A stretch of DNA of 64,000 nt, from NCBI GenBank assembly GCA_946410085.1, contig CAMJZA010000004.1, positions 1-64,000 on the forward strand. The letters are read 5' to 3'. This document shows positions 25,671 through 34,054 of the stretch, piece by piece. The first letter of the stretch is position 1, and every line of letters begins with the position of its first letter. This stretch comes from an uncultured Treponema sp. GTDB lineage: Bacteria; Spirochaetota; Spirochaetia; Treponematales; Treponemataceae. The notes under the pieces are model-generated. The model ran no database searches, had not been told where the DNA came from, and saw only the letters and a list, made by a program, of their open reading frames with translations. The position numbers and the translations under genes are program-made.

Positions 25671-26615
25671 ATGTTCGGGATAAAGACACGGATTATGAGG
25701 CTGCTTGCGGGACCGGTCTACCGCCGGCAGTATGCGCCGACCGGAAAAAAAACGCTCGCGGACCTGCGCCTGTACCGGAAGTTCCGCCTGGATATTCCCA
25801 CCTATGACGGCTGCGGACAGCTCGTACACCCGGACATCTTCTTTGACCGTTCAATCGGTAAATACGTCCTTTCGTTCACGCCCTATCCCTTCAACGATGA
25901 CAGCCATGAAAACCCCTGCATCGCCGTTTCGGACGACGGCATCCACTTCCGCGAAGAGCGGGAAGGGCTCAATCCGCTGGCCCGTCCGCCGGAAAAAGAC
26001 CACAACGACGACCCCGACATCTCGCTGCATGACGGCGTGTACAGCCTTGTCTACCTTGAAACCGTCCGCCCGGACTACCAGAACATCGTTGCCCTCCGGA
26101 GCACGGACCGCCTGAACTGGGAGCGGAAGGTCCTGTACCGGCAGAACCTTGCGGGCAGCGGGGACATTATCCTGTCCCCTGCCGTCATCTGGACCGGGGA
26201 AGGCTGCCGCTGCTTCTTCGTCATGGGGAACTACGGGAAGGGGCACCGCATCCTTGTTGCCGGACCGGCGGCGGGCCTTGAGGCGCTTGATTTTGCGGGG
26301 GCGGTCCCGGTGAACATAGCAGGCATTCCCAAAGGCCTCATGCCCTGGCATCTGGACGTGTTTCCCGACGGGGAGGGCGGCTTTGTCATGCTGCTGTGCC
26401 TGGTTGCCCACCATAAGGACGGCAAGGGTGGCCGCTACTTCCTCCACATCGTCCGCAGCCGCAATCTCACGGACTGGAAGCTCGACCCTGCTCCCGTCCT
26501 GAACAACTGCTACCGCTCGTCCGGCTTCGTGAAGGACTGCATCCTGTACATTTACTTTTCATCGAACTTCTGGGGCGACGAATGGAAAACCGGCCTGTAT
26601 AAGGTGAAACTCTGA
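25671..26615 (+). CDS. Five-bladed beta-propeller glycosidase-like protein (GH43/GH32 superfamily)
   Basis: A protein of 314 residues with repeated beta-propeller blade signatures: GQLVHPDIFFDRSIGKYVL, AVSDDGIHFREE, DPDISLHDGVYSLVYLET, STDRLNWERK, RSRNLTDWKL and SGFVKDCILYIYFSS. The His-Pro-Asp near the start and DPDIS motif are typical of families acting on arabinosyl, xylosyl or fructosyl links. No signal peptide is evident, so it may act in the cytoplasm or on a glycan precursor. It follows a glycosyltransferase fusion and converges on a sugar oxidoreductase gene. The substrate cannot be assigned. Confidence 0.7.
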   Translation: MFGIKTRIMRLLAGPVYRRQYAPTGKKTLADLRLYRKFRLDIPTYDGCGQLVHPDIFFDRSIGKYVLSFTPYPFNDDSHENPCIAVSDDGIHFREEREGLNPLARPPEKDHNDDPDISLHDGVYSLVYLETVRPDYQNIVALRSTDRLNWERKVLYRQNLAGSGDIILSPAVIWTGEGCRCFFVMGNYGKGHRILVAGPAAGLEALDFAGAVPVNIAGIPKGLMPWHLDVFPDGEGGFVMLLCLVAHHKDGKGGRYFLHIVRSRNLTDWKLDPAPVLNNCYRSSGFVKDCILYIYFSSNFWGDEWKTGLYKVKL

Positions 26616-26710
26616 CGGAAGAGCAGTGTGCCCCGTTGAGAAGGGCAGCATGTCCCGCGGGGAAGGCCTGCGTTGGCCTTTCTGCAGCGTTCCCCTGCCT
26701 GCGGGAGGCC

Positions 26711-27730
26711 TTAGCGGTAGAGCCCTGTCTTGATGTCTTCCAGAATGAGGAGGTCCTGAATGCCCGTGTCGATCGGCGACTTGAGCGAATCCGTTCCGTC
26801 CAGAAAATCAACGGCGTTCTGAATCATGTTTGCAAAGTAGCGCGTCTTTTCCGGCAGCACTGCCGCCTCATCCGTCACGAGCGAGAAGAAGCCCGTGTAG
26901 AGGGGCGAGTCCTTCCTGCGGTAGAACTTGAGGTAGGAGTTTCCGATGCAGATCCGCCCTTCGGTTCCGTTTATCTGAATCTCAAAAGCAAAATAGCGTG
27001 AGCGGCCGCTCATCGTCACCGTGATGTCGGGGCAGCCTTCCGTTGCCCAGTGGGCGCTCAGCTGCCTGATGCCGCTCTTGTCGTCCTTATAGATGCCGGT
27101 CAGCAGCGGCTGTTCCGGCTTTGCGGGATCCCCGAGGAAGAACATCACCGCGTCAATCAGGTGGGTGCCGTCGTGAAAGAGGCTGAATGCCCCCGTGGAC
27201 TCGCTCTTGCGGTCGTAGAGGCAGAGGCTTGATGACAGGGACGCGTAGATGCTCTGCAGTTTCCCGATTTCCTTCATATACGCTTTCGCGCTCCTGAAGT
27301 CCTCGGCGAAGCGGCGTTCATGATTAATCATGACGGGCACCCCGTGTTCAACGGCGGCAGTCTGGATTGCCTGTGCTTCCCGGGAGTTGAGCGCAACGGG
27401 CTTTTCCAGTATGACCAGGCGGGGATGCGCCTGGATTGCGGCGATTGCTTCGCTCTTGTGGAACTCCTCCGGCACGGCGACGGTGATGATGTCGGGATGC
27501 ACATCCCGGTACATGTCCGCGCTGCGCTGGTAGCTGCCTGCCTGCGGAACCGCCTTGTGCCAGACGGAAAGCTTTCCGATATCGCTGTCACAGCCCGCGA
27601 TGATCTTGATCCGCGGGTTGGCACGGAGCGCCATCGTATGGCTTGCCGGCTGTTCCCGCTTGCTGTCAAGCCCGAGGCTGTAGCCGATCCGCCCGCAGCC
27701 GACAAGGGCCGCCGTGTACTGCCCGTTCAC
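26711..27730 (-). CDS. Gfo/Idh/MocA-family oxidoreductase
   Basis: A 339-residue NAD(P)-dependent dehydrogenase of sugars or inositol derivatives. The Rossmann motif is ALVGCGRIGYSLG, followed by VAVPEEFH and the family signature LEKPVALN. The C-terminal alpha/beta domain has FHDGTHLIDAVMFFLG with the catalytic-type Asp/His pair. The start is GTG at 27730; its Shine-Dalgarno AGGAG overlaps the purB stop codon 11 bp upstream, so it is the second gene of a purB operon. Substrate unknown. Confidence 0.88.
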   Translation of the reverse strand: MNGQYTAALVGCGRIGYSLGLDSKREQPASHTMALRANPRIKIIAGCDSDIGKLSVWHKAVPQAGSYQRSADMYRDVHPDIITVAVPEEFHKSEAIAAIQAHPRLVILEKPVALNSREAQAIQTAAVEHGVPVMINHERRFAEDFRSAKAYMKEIGKLQSIYASLSSSLCLYDRKSESTGAFSLFHDGTHLIDAVMFFLGDPAKPEQPLLTGIYKDDKSGIRQLSAHWATEGCPDITVTMSGRSRYFAFEIQINGTEGRICIGNSYLKFYRRKDSPLYTGFFSLVTDEAAVLPEKTRYFANMIQNAVDFLDGTDSLKSPIDTGIQDLLILEDIKTGLYR

Positions 27731-27741
27731 CGCCGGAACTC

Positions 27742-29184
27742 CTAGGACCGGTTCTTTTCGAGCCCTTCCATGAGGGCCTGATATTTCTTTGCAAGGCGGC
27801 GGGACTTCGTGTCGGCAAGGCCGTGGTAGTTTGCCGGATGCTCAAAGAAGGATTCGGGATTGGCGATACCGAGCTTTTCGAGCTGGGCGGTTATCTTGGC
27901 GAAGGCATCGGTGTGGGTCTTGAGGACCTCGAAGAAACTCTTGCCGGACTTTTCCGCCTCGAGCGTAATTTTGCGGATAACCTCGTGGCCGTCATTGACG
28001 CCCGCCTCGCCCAGCAGGATGTAGGCAGGTTCGGCGAGGACGCCGCCCTTTACCTTGCCGCCCGCTCCGTCAAGATTGCGGGCCATGCTCTCCTTGTCCG
28101 CCTGCAGGCCGGAAACGACCGACTGCATCCGGTCCACCGCCATCGTGAATCCCGCTACGTAGTCAGCGATGAAGCGCTGGCTGGCCGAGTTGGTCAGGTC
28201 GCGCTGGTGCTCGGAAATCTGATCCATGTAGAAGGTAAGCACGCGGGGGCTCATCGCCTTCCACAGGGACTTGACGTGCTCGCTGTTCCAGGGGTTGCGC
28301 TTCTGCGGCATCGTGGAAGAACCGACCTGGGTCGAAGCGAAGTATTCGAAGACTTCGCCGATTTCGCTCCGCTGCAGGTTGCGCAGGTCGTCAGCGAGGT
28401 TTGCGATGATGCCGAATGCGACGTTGAACTCAAGCAGGAGGCGGAGGAGGTATTCCGGTTCGACGAGCTGGTTGGAGTATTCCGACGGTTCAAGGCCCAG
28501 GAAGTGCATGTATTCTGCTTCGAGCTGCTCGGGATCCTTGACGATCATGCTCGGCCCGTTGTAGGAGCCGACGGGACCTGCGAGCTTGCCCTTGAGCTGG
28601 CGGGAGAGCTCGTCGATGCGGAGGATGGACTTGCCCAGGCGGGAGACGAACTCCGCGATGGACCAGCCGAAGGTGATCGGGACGGCGTGCTGTCCGTGCG
28701 TTCTGCCCACCTGCGGGGTTTCCGCTTCCCGGTCGGCGATGGCGCACAGGGACTTCTCGAGTGCGATGAGGGAGGGGAGGACGACCTTCTGCGTGACGTC
28801 CCGCATGCGGCAGGAGAGGGCGGTGTCCAGGATGTCAACGCTCGTTGCGCCCAGGTGGACGAGGGGGCCGAGTTCGGCCGGCATCTTGGTCTTCATTACG
28901 TTGACGAGGGCGCGGATGTTGTGCTTTGTCTTTTCCTCTTCCCGGTAGACTTCGTCCGGTTCGATCGAGTCGGCGATGGCATCGAGCTGTTTTTCAAGTT
29001 CGGCGGTCAGCTGTCCCCTGACCTTGAGGTGGGCCTTGACGAGTGCGGCCTCGCATCTGGCGCAGCTTCTGATGCCGGCGGCTTCCGAAATATATGTTGA
29101 AAGGCCCTCGAAGGCCTTACGCTCTGAAAGTGAATAGCGGTGGTCAACCGGAGAAAGGTTCTCAAAAATCGTACGTGTTTCCAT
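27742..29184 (-). CDS. purB: Adenylosuccinate lyase
   Basis: PurB performs two fumarate-releasing steps: SAICAR to AICAR in purine synthesis, and adenylosuccinate to AMP. The 480-residue length and N-terminus (NLSPVDHRYSLSERKAFEGL) match the longer, eukaryote-like subfamily. Signature GSSTMPQKRNPWNSEH carries the catalytic serine loop, and VGRTHGQHAVPITFG holds the general acid/base His region. It is transcribed from a promoter abutting its ATG. Together with the adenosine deaminase domain at 2466 it gives the window two AMP/adenosine enzymes, although they are far apart. Confidence 0.96.
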   Translation of the reverse strand: METRTIFENLSPVDHRYSLSERKAFEGLSTYISEAAGIRSCARCEAALVKAHLKVRGQLTAELEKQLDAIADSIEPDEVYREEEKTKHNIRALVNVMKTKMPAELGPLVHLGATSVDILDTALSCRMRDVTQKVVLPSLIALEKSLCAIADREAETPQVGRTHGQHAVPITFGWSIAEFVSRLGKSILRIDELSRQLKGKLAGPVGSYNGPSMIVKDPEQLEAEYMHFLGLEPSEYSNQLVEPEYLLRLLLEFNVAFGIIANLADDLRNLQRSEIGEVFEYFASTQVGSSTMPQKRNPWNSEHVKSLWKAMSPRVLTFYMDQISEHQRDLTNSASQRFIADYVAGFTMAVDRMQSVVSGLQADKESMARNLDGAGGKVKGGVLAEPAYILLGEAGVNDGHEVIRKITLEAEKSGKSFFEVLKTHTDAFAKITAQLEKLGIANPESFFEHPANYHGLADTKSRRLAKKYQALMEGLEKNRS

Positions 29185-29190
29185 GGCTAC

Positions 29191-29219
29191 AGTATCATTT
29201 AAAAGGAAAAAAAAATCAA
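29191..29219 (-). promoter_or_regulatory. Promoter of purB
   Basis: On the minus strand TTGATT and GATACT are separated by 17 nt. GATACT ends 6 nt before the purB ATG at 29184, and there is no Shine-Dalgarno sequence. A leaderless message is predicted. Confidence 0.65.
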
Positions 29220-29232
29220 CGGCACGGGCTTT

Positions 29233-29994
29233 TCAGCTGCCGAATCCGGAAAGGACGATGCGGAAGCCTATGAATTCACCGCCGTAGTATGCATAGTAGT
29301 AGGTCTTGTTCGAGAAGGTATTTACCGGACTGCAGTTGAGGTTGCCGTAATACCAGCAGCCGCCGCGGAAAAAGCGTCTGACGGGGTCTTTCCAGTACGG
29401 ATCCCAGACCCACTCCCAGACGTTGCCGCTCATGTCATACAGGCCGTAGCCGTTTGCCTTCTTCTGCGCCACCGGATGCGTACTGCCGCCGCTGTTGACG
29501 GAATACCAGCCTACCTCGTCCAGGTCGTCGCTGCCCGCATAGCGGTATGACTGTCCGCCCCATGCGGCATACTCCCATTCATCATCGGTAGGAAGGCGGA
29601 AGCCGGTCGCATTCTCATTCTGCGTGATTGCTCCGGCAATGCGGTCTCCCTTGTGCGGGGTGTAGCCCCATTTTGCCACGTCCGTCACACCGTCCACGGA
29701 GTAGACAGGGCTGTAGTTCGCCGCAAGGCTGAGCTTGTTGCAGAAATAAATGGCATCGTACCAGCTTACCTGCTCTACGGGAAGGTTTCCGCCCTTGAAC
29801 TTGCTGGGGTTCTCCCCCATGACAGCCTCATATTGTGCCTGGGTCACCTCAGTCACGCCCATGTATGAACCTGCGACTTCCTTGAACATATAGTTTGTTC
29901 CAAGGAGTTCAACGGTGACGGTTATCCGGGAATCCTGGGAAAAAGCCGCTGCCGCAAGCAGCAGGCCGGCAAGTAAAGCGATTACTTTTCTCAT
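29233..29994 (-). CDS. Secreted FGE-sulfatase (SUMF1-like, C-type-lectin fold) domain protein
   Basis: A protein of 253 residues with a signal peptide (KVIALLAGLLLAAAAFSQ) and one formylglycine-generating-enzyme-like domain: GVTEVTQAQYEAVMG, VSWYDAIYFCNKLS, FRLPTDDEWEYAAWGG, GLYDMSGNVWEWVWD, RRFFRGGCW and GFRIVLS. The domain is a common scaffold for extracellular or periplasmic binding proteins in treponemes. A true FGE would need a Cys pair near the C-terminus; only GGCW and LNC are seen, so enzymatic activity is doubtful. The Tyr/Asn-rich C-terminal loop resembles variable regions of diversity-generating systems (speculative). GAGGAG precedes the ATG. Confidence 0.85.
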   Translation of the reverse strand: MRKVIALLAGLLLAAAAFSQDSRITVTVELLGTNYMFKEVAGSYMGVTEVTQAQYEAVMGENPSKFKGGNLPVEQVSWYDAIYFCNKLSLAANYSPVYSVDGVTDVAKWGYTPHKGDRIAGAITQNENATGFRLPTDDEWEYAAWGGQSYRYAGSDDLDEVGWYSVNSGGSTHPVAQKKANGYGLYDMSGNVWEWVWDPYWKDPVRRFFRGGCWYYGNLNCSPVNTFSNKTYYYAYYGGEFIGFRIVLSGFGS

Positions 29995-30041
29995 ACCGTA
30001 TGTCTCCTCTGTTTTGTTTTAAAACCGGTTTCTTTTGCTTA

Positions 30042-30070
30042 ATGGTAATGGCTCCCGCTGCAGCTGTCAA
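30042..30070 (-). promoter_or_regulatory. Promoter of the FGE-domain gene
   Basis: TTGACA and TACCAT on the minus strand are separated by 17 nt. They lie about 48 nt upstream of the start codon at 29994, leaving a leader with a normal GAGGAG ribosome site. Confidence 0.5.
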
Positions 30071-30206
30071 GGCAGACATTTCGGTGGTATCTATTATGCT
30101 GTGCAGAAACCTGCAAAAAGGTGAACCCGAAACGGCAGAAGACTGACTGCAGGCCGTTAGAAAAGTGCCCAAAAGACGGCAGAACGCCTGCGGAACCTTC
30201 TCGCTA

Positions 30207-30360
30207 GGCTTGCAGAATGTTTCAGACAGCCTTGCCGAATGTTTCGACAAGGCTTGTGGAATGTTTCAGACAGGCTTGCAGAATCTTTTTACAAGGCTTG
30301 TAGAATGTTTCGGACAGCCTTGCAGAATGTTTCGACAAGGCTTACAGAATGTTTCGGAAA
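30207..30360. repeat. Tandem array, seven units of 22 bp
   Basis: Seven consecutive 22-bp units share the core CTTGCAGAATGTTTC. Two unit types alternate by their last bases (CAGACA versus CGACAA), giving a 44-bp higher-order period. Units of the second type form near-perfect hairpins such as GCCTTG...CAAGGC enclosing CGAA/TTCG. The ORFs drawn through it (30165..30407 and the opposite strand) are artefacts of the repeat. The rest of the 29995-30644 gap holds a dispersed element and the VapB promoter; no further gene is seen. Confidence 0.85.
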
Positions 30361-30373
30361 GGCTTGTTTTGAA

Positions 30374-30424
30374 TTATCCCTATAAAAGTGTCATTCTCGA
30401 GATGTGAAGCGGCTTTTATACAGT
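30374..30424 (+). repeat. Dispersed element, copy 1
   Basis: The stretch from TTATCCCTA through AAAAGTGTCAT to GTGAAGCGGCTTTTATACAGT is closely matched at 44108-44190. It directly abuts the 22-bp array. About 200 bp of unannotated sequence up to the antitoxin start may be a gene remnant. Confidence 0.6.
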
Positions 30425-30613
30425 ATTTTACGAGGAGTTCTCTTCCTCGATGTCGGACTTCAGGAGCGAGCCCCGCTTTGACAATCTGCCGCTCTATGCC
30501 GTGCGGAGCTGGTTCTTTGGAGGTGCATATGAGAAGAGGAGCTTTCACAGCCTTATCTTGCTTCCCTTCTTGTCCGATGTATTTTTTTTGGCAATGAAAA
30601 AAATTGAAAAACA

Positions 30614-30622
30614 TGCTATAAT
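30614..30622 (+). promoter_or_regulatory. Extended -10 box of the vapBC operon
   Basis: TGCTATAAT ends 22 nt before ATG 30645, with TTAGGAGGTG as a strong ribosome site between them. This is a conventional leadered transcript, unlike most housekeeping genes in the window. Confidence 0.55.
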
Positions 30623-30644
30623 TTTGATGTTTAGGAGGTGTAGA

Positions 30645-30866
30645 ATGTCATACGAAGCTGTTATTGAACAAGTTCGGACTCTCCCAGAATCACTTTTGAT
30701 ATCAGTTTCAGCTTTTATAAAGCTACTTGAAGCTGAACAAGGTGAAGTTTTTACAGTGCAAACAAATCCTCAAACAAGCAAGAAACAGGCTTTTTTTGAT
30801 TTAGCAGGCAAGGTGCACCTTGATTCAGCCTCAGTTACAGAACTTCGCGAGGCAAGCCTTTTATGA
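30645..30866 (+). CDS. VapB-like antitoxin
   Basis: A protein of 73 residues (MSYEAVIEQVRTLPESLL...) of the DUF2281/VapB-like type. It has an N-terminal short helical region and a C-terminal tail likely to bind the toxin. The ORF-track entry starts at 30450, but AGGAGGTG before ATG 30645 marks the true start. It overlaps the toxin gene by ATGA. The DNA is markedly AT-rich compared with the surrounding GC-rich genome, pointing to horizontal acquisition. Confidence 0.8.
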   Translation: MSYEAVIEQVRTLPESLLISVSAFIKLLEAEQGEVFTVQTNPQTSKKQAFFDLAGKVHLDSASVTELREASLL

Positions 30867-31243
30867 TACTTGTAGATACAAATGTTATAATTGACTTTTG
30901 GAATAAACCTACTGAAGGCTCTAAAAAGATTTTTGAAGAAAAAGATATAGCTATTTGTGGTGTTATAAAGACAGAACTTCTTCGAGGCAGTAATTCAGAG
31001 AAGCAGTTTTCTCAAATGGAAGAGGCATTGAACTGTTTTACATATTTGTCTTTTTTTGAAAAAGATTGGATTTTGCTTGCAAAACAGTTTCTAACCTTAA
31101 AACAGAATGGTCTTGTAGTTCCTTTCCAGGATGTAATGATTGCTTATCTTGCCATTAGGAATAATTGTGAAGTTTGGACAAATGATAAGCATTTCAAATT
31201 GATGCAAGTGGTTTTACCTGAATTGAAATTGTTTAATCAGTAA
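30863..31243 (+). CDS. vapC: VapC-like PIN-domain ribonuclease toxin
   Basis: A PIN-domain toxin of 126 residues that would cleave RNA, typically tRNA, when free of antitoxin. Acidic metal-binding residues are in MILVDTNVIID (Asp5), KTELLRG (Glu), PFQDVMIAYLA (Asp) and WTNDKHF (Asp), the usual four-residue site. ATGA overlap with the upstream antitoxin gives coupled translation. Low GC content and a complete toxin-antitoxin pair next to repeat arrays suggest a mobile origin. Confidence 0.92.
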   Translation: MILVDTNVIIDFWNKPTEGSKKIFEEKDIAICGVIKTELLRGSNSEKQFSQMEEALNCFTYLSFFEKDWILLAKQFLTLKQNGLVVPFQDVMIAYLAIRNNCEVWTNDKHFKLMQVVLPELKLFNQ

Positions 31244-31263
31244 AAATGACGCCTAACTGCGGT

Positions 31264-31355
31264 ACAAAACTGACGGGTTTTAAAGTGCAAAACTGACGGG
31301 TTTTGAAGTGCAAAACTGACGGGTTTTGAAGTGCAAAACTCAGCAGCTTTTGAAG
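31264..31355. repeat. Tandem array, four units of 23 bp
   Basis: Three near-identical units and a fourth degenerate one share CAAAACTGACGGGTTTTG. Each has a 6-bp stem (CAAAAC/GTTTTG) with a six-base loop, so the transcript would form a row of small hairpins. It starts about 20 bp after the vapC stop codon and might protect or terminate that mRNA. Confidence 0.8.
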
Positions 31356-31455
31356 GCAAAACCCGGATAGTGCGCAAACTCCGCCCGGGCGAAACCCGGA
31401 ATCGTCAGTCCGGTAGCTCAAGCTCCGCCTGAGGCCGCGGACTCAGCCGGTTGCC

Positions 31456-31797
31456 TCAACGTTCGCCGGGATGACTGACTGACAGCTGCGCCAGCGCCTG
31501 ATCAACAGCTTCCTTTACCTGCCGGACCAGTTTCTGTGTTATGGCATCGTATACTTCCTTCGCAGAATCGCTTTCCCCCGCAGCCGGGATGAAGAACTCG
31601 TACACGTCTACCTCAAGGGCATTTGCAAGCTTCACGATGGTTCCCTTCGTCAGCCAGCGCCGCCGCCCCTCAATGTCGTTCATCATCTGCCGGGAGATGT
31701 CCGCCTTGTCGGCAAGCCGTTCCTGGGAAAGGCCCCGCTTCTTGCGCAGGGTCCGTATATTCGCTATGACCCGCGTCTGCAATTCGTCCTCTGTCAT
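31456..31797 (-). CDS. XRE-family helix-turn-helix regulator
   Basis: A DNA-binding protein of about 113 residues. The ATG at 31797 (MTEDELQTRV) is preferred because homology starts there; the ORF track goes further upstream. The HTH is RTLRKKRGLSQERLADKADISRQMMNDIEG, with KGTIVKLANALEVDVYEFF completing the lambda-repressor-like fold. The C-terminal about 40 residues are amphipathic and could dimerise. It lies downstream of the nitrilase/HTH pair on the same strand with a 166-bp gap. Target unknown. Confidence 0.85.
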   Translation of the reverse strand: MTEDELQTRVIANIRTLRKKRGLSQERLADKADISRQMMNDIEGRRRWLTKGTIVKLANALEVDVYEFFIPAAGESDSAKEVYDAITQKLVRQVKEAVDQALAQLSVSHPGER

Positions 31798-31963
31798 AGC
31801 TATAACTGTACGCAAGGATTCCCGTTTGGATAACTTGCAGTCATGCGTCATTATTCGGCATGATGTCAACTGAATGCTGTGTTGTCAGGATAAAATCCCT
31901 GCGGATTGCATGAACTGCACGGGCAGCAGCGGGCAGGGGAGATCCTGCACTGCCGGGCAGCTT

Positions 31964-32542
31964 TCATTTGCTGCCCAGGACGGGAAGGCCGGCATCATCA
32001 AGAAGGGTATTCAGTTCTTCAAGGTTCTGCTTCATCTTTATGCTGTTCCGTGCAAGCAGGGACAGGGCATCCGACGGCAGGAAGCAGTAGCCCGCAGTTT
32101 TGAGCAGGGCATTGGTTTCGTAGATGTTCATGCCGAGTGCAACGCACAGGGCTATGACGGTTTCACGGCTGGGAACGCACTTGCCCGATATGACCTTGGA
32201 GTATGCCTGCTTGCTCAGGCCTGCAGCCTTGTACAGGTCTACGTCCGTAAGCTGCCTGGAATTGCGGGCTTCCCGGAGCAGGTCGGCAAACTGCAGTTCA
32301 TTGCGTCCGCGTATTTCGTTCAGGGTATCTTCATAGACGCCGTAGCTGAGCATGAGAACCTGTTCAACCGTGAGCTGCCTGTATTCCCTGTACAGCCCCA
32401 GACAGCGGTTGTTTTCTTCCAGCTGGCGCAGGGAATTGTCTACAACAGCCCGTATCTGCTTTTCCAGGTCTGGCGGCAAGGCTTCCGGGGCTGCTGAATC
32501 GGACGCGGACGTTTCTTCCTTTTCCATGCCGTTTCCCGTCAC
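31964..32542 (-). CDS. Helix-turn-helix protein of the SKQAYSK family
   Basis: A protein of up to 192 residues. GTG 32542 overlaps the stop of the upstream nitrilase-like gene by GTGA; ATG 32527 is an alternative. The N-terminal about 95 residues are helical and acidic. The C-terminal HTH (LTDVDLYKAAGLSKQAYSKV, PSRETVIALCVALGMN, LLKTAGY) is the same unusual type found at 36503. In Firmicutes related HTHs are attached to macro or TerD-like domains. Coupling to the nitrilase suggests a regulatory or conflict-related pair. Confidence 0.75.
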   Translation of the reverse strand: MTGNGMEKEETSASDSAAPEALPPDLEKQIRAVVDNSLRQLEENNRCLGLYREYRQLTVEQVLMLSYGVYEDTLNEIRGRNELQFADLLREARNSRQLTDVDLYKAAGLSKQAYSKVISGKCVPSRETVIALCVALGMNIYETNALLKTAGYCFLPSDALSLLARNSIKMKQNLEELNTLLDDAGLPVLGSK

Positions 32543-33876
32543 ATGCTTTCAATGAGCCATTCGACGTTCTTGCGCCAGGCTTTCTTCATGTAGGTTTCGA
32601 GTGTTCCCTTGACATCATACTTATGGTACTTCCAGATTGCTTCGGGGCCGCCCATCCGGGAAAGGGCAAGGCCGAACCTGCCGCCGACGGACCGTACCAC
32701 CTGCACCGTCTTGCTTTTACTTACCTGAATGCACTTGGTCATGGTGCCGGAAGTCAGAATGACCGCACAGAAATTCTGCATGGCGTGGACTTTCAGGATA
32801 AGCGAAAGCTGCTTCTCGTAAAAATCCATGTCCACCGTGTCCCAGCGGTTGATTATGAGGTATTTCTTTTTGGGAAGGTCTGCCAGTTCCCGCGCATACA
32901 AAAGCTTCAGGACGCTTTCGGGTTTCATGATGGCATCCCCTTCTATGAGGCACATGACAAGGTTCCGGCCGTCAACGGGAAGGACCCGGAGGTTTTCCTT
33001 TACCAGCCGTCCCTGCATGTAGAACTCCAGAATCCCGTCTGCGGCAACAAAGAGGTCTTCGTCCCTGCTGGGGTTTTCCTGCTGCCGTGCGCTCGGGTCG
33101 CGTTCCGGAGTTCCGTCGCTATCGGCAGTATCGTAGACGTATATGCCGTCAGGGAAGTTCCGCTTTCCATTATCCTTACCGTTCAGCAGGACGGGGGTCA
33201 TTTCCTTTCCTGCCGGGGTAAAGCCGAACACAAAGTTGCGGTCCGTCTTCCACATGTGTCCCATCGTCACGAAGGTGAAGCAGGAATTCTCAATGGCGCG
33301 GGCCTTGTTGTACTTGTACCATTTGTCCTTTTCCACATCGCCGCCCGTACAGTTTACGATGACGTCTACCCCGTTCAGGCCGTACTTTCTGCTGAACATT
33401 GCATGATTGCAGTCGTAGCAGGCTGTCATGCCTATCCGGTATCCCCTGTAGTGTATGGGCGTGAAAGCTTCTTCTGCGTATGCGGGGTAGGCGTCATCCA
33501 GCTGGCAGGCCGACCAGCCCGTCATCGTGTGCTTTATGTAGTTCTTGCACCTGGTTTCACCGTCCGCTACGAAGGCGTTTGCCCAGATGCATACTATCAT
33601 GCCTTTCCTGTCGTTGTTGCAGATGACGACGGCCCTGCCTATGTCCCTGCTGAATGCAAGCGTCCGTTCATATATGTCGGCAAGCTGCTGTTTGTCCAGA
33701 AGGTCTGCATTGTGAAAGGTTTCCTCAAACGGCACGCGGGAGAATTCCGGCAGGACCAGAAAGTCTATGTCTGACTGCCGGACGGCTGCCATCGCCCTGT
33801 CAAAGCCCCCGTTCAGGCAGTCCGCTGCCTTGCCCTGCAGGTACAGGCCTATCTTAAGGGATTTCGTAGCATGCAT
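32539..33876 (-). CDS. Nitrilase/carbon-nitrogen hydrolase family protein with C-terminal extension
   Basis: A protein of 445 residues. The start at ATG 33876 is set by GGGAGG upstream; the ORF track extends 81 codons too far. The Glu-Lys-Cys triad of the superfamily can be traced: FLVLPEFSR (Glu), CKNYIKH (Lys) and MTACYDCNH (Cys). The last about 190 residues form an additional, unrecognised domain (EDLFVAADGILEFYMQGRLV... to TYMKKAWRKN). The enzyme would hydrolyse an amide or nitrile of unknown identity. It is in one transcription unit with a zinc-ribbon/HTH protein upstream and an HTH protein downstream, unusual company for this enzyme family. Confidence 0.75.
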   Translation of the reverse strand: MHATKSLKIGLYLQGKAADCLNGGFDRAMAAVRQSDIDFLVLPEFSRVPFEETFHNADLLDKQQLADIYERTLAFSRDIGRAVVICNNDRKGMIVCIWANAFVADGETRCKNYIKHTMTGWSACQLDDAYPAYAEEAFTPIHYRGYRIGMTACYDCNHAMFSRKYGLNGVDVIVNCTGGDVEKDKWYKYNKARAIENSCFTFVTMGHMWKTDRNFVFGFTPAGKEMTPVLLNGKDNGKRNFPDGIYVYDTADSDGTPERDPSARQQENPSRDEDLFVAADGILEFYMQGRLVKENLRVLPVDGRNLVMCLIEGDAIMKPESVLKLLYARELADLPKKKYLIINRWDTVDMDFYEKQLSLILKVHAMQNFCAVILTSGTMTKCIQVSKSKTVQVVRSVGGRFGLALSRMGGPEAIWKYHKYDVKGTLETYMKKAWRKNVEWLIESM

Positions 33877-34054
33877 GAAAAAGCCTCCCGTTGTATTCCT
33901 TTGCAATGTGCAGGGCTGGTGTCCAGTAATCCCTGCGTTCTCCTTACAGTTTACCATCAAGCCCTGCAAAACGCAAGTTTTCCTGCCGGATTGCGTCCGG
34001 GAAGGGCTGCCGTACATGGCGTGAACGGCCTGCAGGCATCCGGTCCGGTAACCG

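Noticed and set aside
26616-26710. Bidirectional terminator between the convergent GH43-like and oxidoreductase genes
   Set aside because: AAGGCC/GGCCTT can pair but the stem is short and no T-run follows on either strand; not strong enough to annotate.
30165-30407. 80-residue ORF with 22-residue internal repeats
   Set aside because: A product of reading the 22-bp array in frame; no ribosome site and an open frame on both strands.
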